NCBI GenBank assembly: GCA_029718625.1
Contig: CM056376.1
Location: 27,218,107 to 27,282,106, forward strand
Direction: 5' to 3'
DNA from: Synaphobranchus kaupii
Lineage: Eukaryota > Chordata > Actinopteri > Anguilliformes > Synaphobranchidae
DNA length: 64,000 bases
Shown: positions 12,701-24,700 of the stretch, piece after piece
Layout: each line of letters begins with the position of its first letter
Numbering within the stretch: the first letter of the stretch is position 1
The notes under the pieces: generated by a model
Database searches by the model: none
Told to the model about the DNA's origin: nothing
Seen by the model: the letters and a program-made list of their open reading frames with translations, nothing else
Program-made: the position numbers and the translations under genes

Positions 12701-15700
12701 AGGAAAACATCAAATGCCCCCCCTCTAATATTATCATGTTGGATTGAGTAGTACTGTTAATGCCCCCCCCTCACCCAAAGTTGAAATGAGATCTTTGTCC
12801 TTGTTGGTAGGCTATATACACTGATCTGATCTGTATGCACTGTTCTGCTCACACTCACAGTTAGCTAAGCTCTACTCTCCTGTGGAAGCCAGCTAGCACT
12901 CGCTGAGTCAGCTATGCTACTGCTAAACTTTCTTTTCATTTGGTGATATTCATAAGCCACCACCATATCAGTAGCATTCAGCAGAATTAGCTTGGGTAGA
13001 TAGCTTTAATTAGCATTCAGCAGAATTAGCTTGGGTAGATAGCTTTAATTAGCATTCAGCAGAATTAGCTTGGGTAGATAGCTTTAATTAGCATTCAGCA
13101 GAATTAGCTTGGGTAGATAGCTTTAATTAGCATTCAGCAGAATTAGCTTGGGTAGATAGCTTTAATTATTTTTTAGCTTGAGGAAAGGTAAAGGTAGTGG
13201 GGAAAAGATGACCCCGTAGGTAGCTAATTTGAGAGAAGATGGTTGCCATGGCAACGTAGGGTCCTATCTTTTTTTGGCTTGGACAATTCCATCAAACTTG
13301 GTATTTAACATCTGCACATGCGTCCGACTGAATGCGATTTTTAGTGTCTTATTATACCATTTAAATGTGCAGATGGACTAAACCATTAAATCTCAAATTT
13401 TTTTTCTGAAGCAATCCTGTGACATTAGCTCCCAAAGAAGGGCTTGCTGTGTACTGTGTTATATATGCAGCTTCAGTTAAAGCACTAAGGCAAGCTAACT
13501 ATGCTAATCGGCTATGCTAATTATGCTAATCGGCGCTCTCTCACCTTCCCCACCAAACCTGCAGGACTTTGACCACCACTGCCCCTGGGTGAACAACTGC
13601 ATCGGGAGGCGGAACTACCGTTTCTTCTTCCTGTTCCTGCTGTCACTCAGCGTCCACATGGTGGGGGTGTTCTCCTTTGGCCTACTGTTCGTGCTGCACC
13701 ACCTGGAGCGTCTGGGGGCACTGCACACCACCGTCACGTATCCTTCCCTTAGAGTATATAATATGTAGGGACAGCAATGCCAATATAAACCAATGGGGAG
13801 CACATCCGAACCAGGAAGTTTTCATTTTGCGCTCATCTCACACGCGCAGTTGTGTCCTTGGAGTCACATGTACAATGAGGATGCGCGGAAAGTGACGTGA
13901 AGACGGCTACGTCAAAGCATTACGAGTGTAATTGGTTGCCTAGACTAGAGCGCAAAAATACAACATAGGCCAGAATAAATACATTTGTAAATATGTATAT
14001 CTTTGTGTGGTAAAAAAAAAAAAGATAAGCAATTTAAAAAAAGTAATTTATGCACAGAGGTAACAATATATGCGTGGAAGTAATTTATTTTTGCTGTCAA
14101 AAATGAATGGAGTCCAATGGGGAAACTGGATTTTTGAGCGCAATTATAGACATCAGCAGAGGGCGCCATTATATCTGGTGCTGAGGTTGAGAGCTAAAAG
14201 TTGGCCCCCTGATCCTTCCGCCCCATGGCCTGTTTACTACTCCACAGGTCCTAGAGGGCTGCCCTGTGTCTGCTGGTTTTTTATGTGTTCCTGTACTTGT
14301 AATGTAAGTCATGTATTGGCTAAAGTGTCTGCACACCTTGTTTCTGAAGCCTAAATTGGCTGCTGATTGAAGGAAAATCGCAAAAACCAGCAGAGACTGT
14401 GGCCATCCAGGCCTGGAGTTTGAGACCTCTGCTGTACTAGGAGTGCAGAAAGTAGGCCGGGTGCATGTAGTGTTTACAGAATGTGTTCGCTTAGGATGCG
14501 TCCTTATCCAGAGCAACTTTAACATGCAATTCATTAATATTGCAGCAATACAGGTTAAGTACTTTACTCAAGGATACAACAGCAGTGTGAGAGAGAGAGA
14601 GAGCGCGAGCATGTGAGTGAGAGAGAATGTGTGTTACGACCCTGGCTCGAAGGGCAGCAACACAAATGATTTAAAACACAAGGGAACAGTTACGAAATGA
14701 GTTTATTAAAATATTACAACAAACAGACACAAAACAAGGGGAAAGGTACTGATGAAGCACAAGAAAATAAGAAACAGGACAAACACAAACACAAGCGACA
14801 CAACGGCTTTTGTACTGGGTTACCAACCTTCCCGAATTGAGGACAACCCAAGTTCTCCAAATGAGAACAACCAAAGTCTCCACTTGAGACAATACCAAGT
14901 TCTCCACAAAACGAAGCCCCAGTTAGCTCGCCTCCAATGTCCTATGCCTCTATATCCCCTCGGCATTGTCCAGTCTCCATATTTACCCATTACTTCCGGG
15001 TATCACACGAGCACATCGAACGAACGTACTCCACAAAGACACAAGTAGCATTCACAAGGGAAAGACTACAACACAACAAAGTATCCATAAACAAAAGGCT
15101 TACTACTTGCAATGCAACTGGCCTCAGTACGGCAGCAACACTGGCAACGTGAGTGAAGTTAGGCACAGGAAAAATAAACCGCTCAAGCTAGAGAACACTG
15201 CCATATACTGTATATGTACTTGGAAAATCCAGCACAGGTGTCTGCAATTTCCAATCATGACTCAGGTGAACAGAGTGAAACTCGTTAGCATACAAAATAT
15301 TTAAAGGGCCGCACTCACAAAGTAAGGGGAGGGACCAACAGCACATCTTGCGGCAAAATGTGTGTTTGAATGTCATACACTAAAGGACAGTGAGTGACAA
15401 AAACAAACACCATCATACAACACTACAGTTCACAAAAACACACGCATGAACGCATACACTTTCCTGCACAGACACACACAATAACATGACTTGCATACAT
15501 ACATACACACACACAAACAAACACGTTGTTATTCTGGCTGTTATTACTGAATTACTAGTTTGTTATTATCATTACTGTTTATGTGTATGTATGTATGTAT
15601 ATATCCATATTGTTCTGTTATTACTTTATTGAATGTTTCATGTTTCTTGCCATGCTTTTGTCATGCCAGTAAAGCACTTTGAATTTGAGAGAGAGAGCGA

Positions 15701-18700
15701 GCGAGAACGTGTATCTGTATGTGTTTGAGTGAGAGAGTGTGTAGGCCCCGGGCTGGTGGTGTGTGTGTGTGTGTGTGTGTGGGTGGTACAGTGTGTAACA
15801 GAGTCAGGCTCTTTAACAGCAGCCTCCAGGCTGGTGATGTGTGTGTGTGTGTGTGTGTGCGCGGTACAGTGTGTAACAGAGTCAGGCTCTTTAACAGCAG
15901 ACTCCAGGCTGGTGGTGATGTGTGTGGCAGGACTCTTCTTCATCCCAGTCATCGGCCTCACAGGTTTCCACATGGTCCTGGTAGCCAGGGGCCGAACCAC
16001 CAATGAGCAGGTGAGGGTCATGACCTCATACCCTCTGTCTCACTCCTCATACCCTCTGTCTCACTCCTCATACCCTCTGTCTCACTCCTCATACCCTCTG
16101 TCTCACTCCTCATACCCTCTGTCTCACTCATCATACCCTCTGTCTCACTCCTCATACCCTCTGTCTCACTCCTCATACCCTCTGTTTCACTCATCATACC
16201 CTCTCGTCAAGCTTCAAGCTAGATAATGGCTTGTTTAATTTTTTCTTATGCTCAAATATTATTTTCTGTCACTGTCAGTCACTCTTTCTGTCACTCTTTC
16301 TCTCTCTCTCTCTTCCTCCCACTCACTGTGGTGGTGCGGGGGGGGGGGGGGGGGGGGGAAATAAAATTGGCGCCTTCTGTTCCGCAGGTGACTGGGAAGT
16401 TCCGTGGAGGAGTCAATCCCTTCACACGAGGTTGCTGTGGCAACGTGCAGTATGTGCTTTGTAGTCCTTTAGCTCCACGGTAAGTACAGAGTTCTGTCTG
16501 GGGGGGGGGGGGGGGGGGGGGGTCTTGTGGACAAGGTTAAATTGAGGCCACCAGTTTTGCAGATTGACCAGGGCTGGCATGGAGAAACTAGGGTTGCCAC
16601 AGCAGCTGCTCATAACCCAAGGCTGTGCAGCAGGGTGATGACGACTCCTTTTTTTTTTTTCCCTTTTTGAAAGGATTGTAGTACCCATTGGAGACCACTG
16701 GGAGGCAGCGTGATGGTTTGTTTTGCTCTGGGCTCATGGCAATGGCAGATGGCCATTCTAATTTAATCACGCCGTAGAGTGACAGTTTGGGGGAAATGAG
16801 CCCAGAGAGTCTGGCAGGGGGGCAGCCAAATGCTCAGTGCTTCAATCTTACTGTAGGAGCTGAGGCTGTGAGGGTTCACTGCCAAATTAGGCCTGAGAAC
16901 CTTTTGCAGAAGACCAATTCATTAAGGATATCAACACTGCAATTCTGCTTATGGGATTTGATACCTTTTTGATAGAACTGTCCCCTGTACCAGGCTGCAT
17001 TTGTTTTCAATCTGATACAAATAAACAAGTAAGCACAATATGCAGGGACAGTTTACAAAGCTTTGCTGTCCTAAATTATATTTTTGTGATTTTAAGTGAG
17101 CGAAATTGGCGGTACACTTCAAATAAAGGATGAAATTTCAGTGCATTTAAACCACCTGTTTCTGACTGGTAAAGTAAGATATGTGTGTATGCATACATAC
17201 GTGTGATATTAGTCAACATACGTGCTGATTCTAGTGTCGTCATGTGTCCAAGATGTATTCGATTTCAAACTCATAGATTGTGTACTGTATATCCCTACTG
17301 CTTCTGGAACAGCGTGTTGAGTTAAGTTGGGCTCTTGTGAAGGTTGTGTTGTCATTGGCTTTTTCTGAAAGCTGTCAGGTACGCTGAAGGCACCCATTTG
17401 TTTTTAAAGCCTTTTTTTAACGCTGATCGTATCACAGATGCAGAGTAATCTTGCAAGTGGAACATAAAATGTAGGGGGAGTATAAAAATTGGTTGTGGGA
17501 TCAGATGGGCTGTCATTCTGCTGTCAAACTGTCAATCTAAGGGACCGTTGGAGGTAGCGTTGCCCCAGGGTGGGATATTCAGTTTGCTGAGATGGACCCT
17601 GCATCTCGTCACTCATCAGCACCCCCTGCTGGCCACTCAGGCACCTGCAGTCTGCTTGCCAAAACTGCACATGAACAGTCTTCCTCTGACAGATGTTGAT
17701 GTATTTATGAACTGGTGTCACACCGTGTGCAATCGGCCTATCGGCAGCTGTAGTAACATCATTCTGCAACTGGATGTTCAGTACAGCACTGTTTCAGTGT
17801 ATCAAACAGTTTGCAACAGTTTTCTTAACTTGAATTATAGTCAATGGCCATGACCAGTGTCTATTCTGTAAGAGGAAGCTCCGCCCACTTGATCCTGACC
17901 ACAGCCCAACCCTTTGTGATGTCACTTCCCTTACACAGGTACATGTTGGACCCCAGAAAAAAACCCCACGTCTCTGTCCAGCCCCCGTTCCTGCGGCCGG
18001 ACCTGTCCGACAGACGGGTGTCCATCAAGATCAGCGACAACGGTATCCATGGCAGCATCCTCCGTACCAAAGTAAGCCCCTGTCCCGTACTGTTTCCAGG
18101 TCCCCCTCCGAGTGTCACTACTGGTCATTGAAAACAATGGAATTGTAGAACACTGGTTTAGAATCTTGGGGGGGAAAAAAACATTCCAAAATACCTACTC
18201 TTCAAAGGGTTAAAGGCTAATTATGAACTAGTTGTACTTTAAGAATTGCACGAAAAACCATCGTAGACAGGGAGACCCAGGTAACCCATGATTTAATTAA
18301 TCAGAAGTAAGTGATCATTGGTCTATTAGCAAAGCATCTCCCCTAAAGTGGGGGGGGGGGGGGGGGGGTGGGACTTATCTGACACAAGATGAGAGCAGTA
18401 AACCCTGACATAGTGCTGTTAGGTTATGTCCCTGACAGGTGAGGCTACCTGTTGCATAGTAACGGTCCTGCTGATTAATACCCTGCATTCCCGTCTGTCT
18501 CGGCCAGTCCAAAGGGAGTCTGGACGTGCTGGACGACAAGTCGCTGGAAACAGGCCCCCCACTGCCCCCCAAGGCTGAAAAATACAGCGAGCTCAAGAAC
18601 CAGCTGACCTCCAGCGAAGGTAGGCACACCTGCCCCTTACTGACCACACCCCTTACCGAAATCTAGGTACTGCAATATATTGAAAATAAATATACTATCA

Positions 18701-21700
18701 GAATCTGAAAATATATTACAATATCAGAAAAGATATTGCAACACATGGGCAACGTATTTTGACACTGATATTATAAAATGTTTTGTAAAATACATTTCAA
18801 TTGCTGTGAAATATATTTATCATTATATTTTCCATGTAATATATTTTCAGTATATTGCAGGATATTGCATTTCTGGAAGGGCCCACACATGCACACAAAC
18901 AACAATACTGCCATCTGCTATGAACAAGAATAATGCAGCAAGTATTAAGAAACAGGATAATGATTGATGTGTGTGTGTGTTGGTTTTAGTCCAGTTGGCT
19001 TTGCCTGTATTTTTCTACCGGCCCATCAGGATGTCAATATTATGTACTTAGCGCTTAATTTCCATTGGCTCACGTGAAGGGAAAGCACTGTTAATAGTAC
19101 GTAATATCAAAAATGGTTCACCTTAAAAAAATGGAACACGCCGTTTGAATACGCTAACGACCCGCTTGTCTATCCACCTCCCTCCTTGTGTAGTCGCTGA
19201 AGTGACGTCTGTTTTTCAGCCTTTTTTTTATTGTATTTTTTCAGGATGTAGCTGATTGAGATAATCGCGGTGGCGGAGTGTGACGAGAGGGTGACCTGGT
19301 TTCATGAATCCGCTCCAGATTTGCAGAGCTGGAGGGGGTGGGGTAGGGGAGGGTTGGAGGTGTGGACACACAGATTTGTAGCAAGCTCATTTCATCAAAG
19401 TAGGAATATTCATAATAGAGCCCCACCAAGGGGAGGAATGGGGAACGTTTTTAATGACAAGACCCAGAAAAAAACAACCGCTCAACAACCGAAAAAAAAA
19501 AACAGCTGACAGGGACCTCTGCATTTGCTCAGCTCAGTTTGAAGTTGGGAATTTAACATTCCATTTGAATATGTTCAGGCTGGACAATAGAATATCACAA
19601 ACTGTAAAACAGGCTTTTAAAAACATTCAAAGTATCTGGCTCACATACCAGTGCTGTTGGACAAATTGGTTGATCATTTAAAATTTCACGTGTTATGTTT
19701 TTGATTGGTAAATATAATAAAATTAGTTTTTTGGGGCTATATCATTCAGGGATTTATGGGGCTCCATAAATATCCATCCATTTCCTCTTCCTGAGAAACA
19801 GTGCTTTGCACAGATGTACACTGTAAGACTCAATTTAAGCACAGGAGACATGTGATGGTTTTATTGCCACCTGGTGGTCAGTTATGGTACTGTTTTTTTT
19901 TTTGTTTTTTTTTTTGCAGTTAGGAATACTAACCTTTCCAGTGCTGACTGCAGAATTTGAGAACACTCGTGGGTAATGAGGGTAACGAATGTCTAGTCAG
20001 AGATAAATAAGTGAACTATTTTCAAGTGAGGGACGTCTTAATAGAGGACTGTTGTAATTACAGCGTGTGTATTTCTGCTTGCTAAGGGAAGGTTTTTATT
20101 GATTTTAGTGCCATACATTCAGTGTTTAAACACATCAGTGTCTTTTACTGCACTAACTTGTGCTAACTGCATTGGAGCAGAGCCACATTTCAGCCTGTAA
20201 AGTCAAGGTACCATCGATGTAAAATCTGCAGCAAAAATCTCAAAACTGCGCTACATCCCTAAAAAGAATGAATCTAAGGAAATGTCGTAAAATGTTTGGA
20301 AGTAAAATAATAACATTATACCAACATATTTATGTTGGTGATTTCTCTATTGTTCAAACGCAAATAAGGAGAATTGAGGATCTTGCAAAAGCACATACTG
20401 TATTTATGTACTCTACGTCTGCTCAATGTCAATAGTACATGTCAAGAATATCTTTGAGAGCTCAATACTTTTTTTTAACCAGATATGACAATTTTAATTA
20501 TCCACACTTACATTTAGAAGGTGTTCTTATCCAGAACAGCTTGTGTAAAGTAAAATATGTTGAGGTTGGGCACGTGAAAATGTTTTAGGCAAAGAGCAGG
20601 TGCCAAGATCTGAGGCTGTGTCCGAATACCACCCCTACACCCTTTTGAAGGTGCATATTTGAGTTCTTTGTCAAAAAGCTTTTGAGTGGGTGACTTTTTC
20701 TCACAAATGGGGGCACTTAAAATACCAGGATGAACCCCTTATTGATGAGCCCCTTATTAACGGGGTTTTGTTGAGGGAATTCATAATCTACACCTTTTAA
20801 CAATCGTCATATGTTAACTGATTGATATTCTCAATAAAAATAAAAATATTAGGAACTACTTTGGAGAACTACCTCACTAGTTTGGAGAGAGTTTTGTGGG
20901 ATTTCTTTCGCACACAGCTTGCAAAGTGAGGGGACAGTGAACAGGAAACAGGGAACAGGGGTCGTATTCGGACCAAGGTTATTATAGTTTTAAGTTTTTA
21001 ATTTATTTTTAGTTAGTTTTCAGAGTGTGTTTATAGTTTTAGTTCAGTTTTAGTTTTTCAATCAATTTCAGTTTTATTTTTTATTTTTATTTCAGTTAAT
21101 AAGTCAATAGTTGGGTTGGGGGAGAGAAAAATACAAAGCCCAATTCCAAAAAAGTTGGGACAGTATGTAAAATGCACATAAGCAGAAAGCAGTGATTTGT
21201 AAATTCTCTTTTACATATTAAACAGTACAAATTGATGTTTGTAAATATATGCTATATAATTCCGAATTTGATGCCTGCAACACGCTCCAAAAAAGCTGGG
21301 ACAAGGGCAAAAAAAAAAGACTGGGAAGTTCAAACTGTTGGAACATTCCACAGGTAAACAGGTGATGCTATCATGACTGGGTATAAAAGGATATCAAAAG
21401 ACTCTTCATATCTTATTTTCAGGTACTCTCACAAGCGATACTATAACCTCGCTGCATTTGAATGGATCTCTATGGGAATTGGGCAGTGGGACTAGAGTAA
21501 GCTGTAAATTACACAGGAATAGTATGGAACATTAAATATCATTTATTTGTACTGTTTTCAATTAAATATATGTAAAAGAGAATTTAAAATCACTGCTTTC
21601 TGCTTTTATGTGCATTTTACACACTGTCTTAACTTTTTTGTTTTGAATGTTTCAAATTACACTATATGCAATCCGGATTATCCAAACAAAAACGTTCTGT

Positions 21701-24700
21701 GCTATCAACAGTCAGGAGGAGGATCAGAAACTAAAACTAAAAAGAATTCATGGTCATTTTTATTTTTTTTCAGTTAGTTTTGGAACACTACATTACAGTT
21801 TTAGTTTATAAAGTAATTTCAGTTTTTATTTTTATTTTAGTTAACTAAAATCTATTTTTGATTTTAGTTTCAGTTTTAGTTTCTGTTAACTGTAATAACC
21901 TTGATTCGGACACCGCCTGAGTGTGAATGAAAAGGTTCCGTTTAGCTCACCAGGGCCTGTACGTCTGTAAACTGTGTTCTCCTTCCCTACTCCTCCAATG
22001 AAAGGTTCCACTTGGCTCTCCAGTGCTTGTGTGTCTGTAACCGGTGTTCTGCTTGCCGTTGCAGAGAGCTCCATCTCCTCCAAGCCGCTGAATCCCGCCA
22101 CGCCCGCCATGTATAAACACCGGCCGTCTTTCAGCAGCATCCCCAAGGTGCACTATCATGGCGCTGAGGTGAAGGTCAGTGCAACCACATGGGATACGTG
22201 TGCCTTACCGCCATTTTGTTTTCACTAATGCATACATAACATTCCTTTTACAGAAGTTATTTAAGACCAACATTGCGCATTGTGCTTGGGATTTGTTCTG
22301 AATCTGTCTCTAGCCTTCACTGTTCCATTGTTATTTATTAGTTTTATCAGAATTTATCACAAGTTTTACTTTTGAATCCGTTTGTACATCCGCTTATTTT
22401 CTGAAGCAGTTCATATCAGGTACCTTACTCAAGGGTACAATGGCAGTGCCCCATTTCAGAATCAAACCTGCAACTGCCCGGTTCCCCAACCATTGTGCTA
22501 CACTGCTGCCTTGTTTGATTATTAAATGTATTTGAACACTGTGTGTGTGTGAGACTAGTCTCTGCAGGTTGTGAACAGCTCTGTGTTTTCACCGTACAGA
22601 TCATGATGCCCGATGACCACAAGGGAGGGGCCATATTGGAAGAAGGAGGCCGGGGTCACGACTACCGTTCCGAGCCCAACCTGGACCTGCCGGACTACCG
22701 GAACGCGCCCCTCCACCGCACCTTCCAGTCCTCGCCTCTGCAGCTCGACTCGTTCTCCATCAACTCGCGGTCCCTCAGCCTGAAGCAGGCCCATCGCCGC
22801 GCCGACAAGGCCCAGCTCCAGGCCCTGAGGTCGGAGGGCGTGGTCGTCGCCTCCTCCACCCCGTACAAGAGCGTGTTTTCCCCGGGGACCCTGTCCAGCC
22901 GAAACGGGAGCCTGTCCTACGACAGCCTGCTGAACCCCAGCATGTCCCCTGTCCCGGCTGGGGAGTGCCTGGCCCACCCGGGCGTCGGGCCACCTACCCC
23001 GGGGTACCACTCGCCTTACCTGCCCCCCAAAATGTGCCAGGGCCGGGCACCCGAACTGCAGCAGCGCCCACCTCCGCCCGCCTACAGCCCCGTCCTGGGT
23101 GGTGGGGGCGGGGGCGGGGGCGGGGGCAGGGCCGGGGGGGGAGGAGGAGTGGGCGTCGGCCGGCACTCGCCCCCACCCCCGTGACCCCTCCCCGGTTCGC
23201 TATGACAACCTATCCAAAACCATCATGGCCTCCATCCAGGAGCGCAAGGAGATGGAGGAGAGGGAGAAGCACCTCCAGCGCCAGCCGCCGGCCTACGCCT
23301 CGGACTCGGGCTACTGCCCCCCGTCGGGCCCCTGCTACCCCGACAGCCCCCGGGGGGGCCTGGCCGGGGTCTCTAGGGGGCCCACGCCCCCCGCGTATGG
23401 CTCCCGGGACAACCTGGCGGGGTACGGGGTCCGGACGTCGGCCCTGCGGTCCTCATCCGCCTCTGTCGCCGTTTCCTCATTGGTCCGCGCCCCAAGGACT
23501 TCCACCACCTCCCTGCACGCCGACGTGACCAATAATAACACACAGGCCTCCTACCGATCCCCCGCCCACCAGCCTCACCACTCCCCCTCCCCGCTCCCCC
23601 GATCCCCCTCCTACTCCCTCCACAAACCCCTCTCCTTCATCCGGGGCCTGGAACGGACAGACTCGCCTCCTCTGGGTGGCCCAAGGTACGAATCCTAATG
23701 CCTCCTCCACCTCCCATCCTCCTCCCCCCACCTGCCATCCTCCTCCCTCCTGTGGGGGTGCACGAGCAGAGGGAACAGGAAGTGGCTTTTCTCCACTTCC
23801 TGTTAGGGCAGGCAACCTTAGCTCCTCATTGGAAAGGAGCAGCTGTCCATCAGGCGGTACTTCCTGCACAATTTTTTTTGTAGTTATTTTTTTGCGGGGG
23901 GGAAATCAGTGGATCTCAGTGTGATCAAAGTGTAAAAATTCATTAATTTATGTATGTTTTTTTTTCTTCTTTTTCCTTTTATTTAATTCAATTAATTGTG
24001 AGACAAAAAAGATTTTAAGCTCTAGATGTCAATAGAACAATAGAAGATGGTTTTTTTGTCCACCTTTGTTGTCAAAAACAAAAGTGCTTTTTTTGTATTT
24101 TTAAGTTTTAGAACTAATAAAGTTTGTTTTCTTCCCTTTTGTTTTTTCTGTTTTGCATGTTTCATCATTTCTGCCTCAATTTTGTCTTGTTTTCTTGCAC
24201 TAATTTCGGTGAGGCGCACCCCCCTATCCACACAGAGTGCCTTGTAGGAGTTAAGCATGTGCCTCTTCATTCTGCTTCAGAAAGGCTAAGGGCAAGAGCA
24301 TGTGTCTGTCACGTCCCAATCTCCCAAATGTTTCCCAAAATCTCTTTTAACAATTGTAAATTTTATTCCCCCCCTCCTTCCCCACAGTTTTTCATATCAT
24401 TTCACTAATGAATAACTGTAACGGCATTACAGAATGCTTGGTCTGTCTGTCTGTCTGTCTGTCTGTCTGCCCGCCCTTCCTGATTCATGCCTTAACCCTT
24501 TGTAGGCTAGGTTTTTTGGAATGTTTATTTTTTTTCAAAATTCTAAGTCACGGTTTCTAGAACTCCATTGTATTTAAGTAGTATCCACATCAGTGTTCTA
24601 GAACTCCATTGTATCCATAATCCAAGTAGTGATTGTTACATCAGCATTAGCATGTTCAGTTAAGAACATTCTATTCACTTATTTGTGACCTTACACCATA

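Larger units (their letters stand above)
13738..15907 (+). other. zdhhc8: zdhhc8 intron 4, probably U12-type
   Basis: The donor gtatccttcc and the branch-like tctttaac placed 12-13 nt before the acceptor AG are the signatures of minor-spliceosome introns. The intron carries a probable solo LTR, a dispersed repeat and the duplicated acceptor. Confidence 0.7.
18620..22064 (+). other. zdhhc8: zdhhc8 intron 8
   Basis: AT-rich, with no gene seen. It holds the nested MITEs at 20974-21903 and a fragment of a dispersed repeat near 20505. Confidence 0.6.

Noticed and set aside
14632..15427. Complete endogenous retroelement
   Set aside because: Only one LTR-like segment is present. No internal gag/pol-like frames and no second LTR were found nearby.
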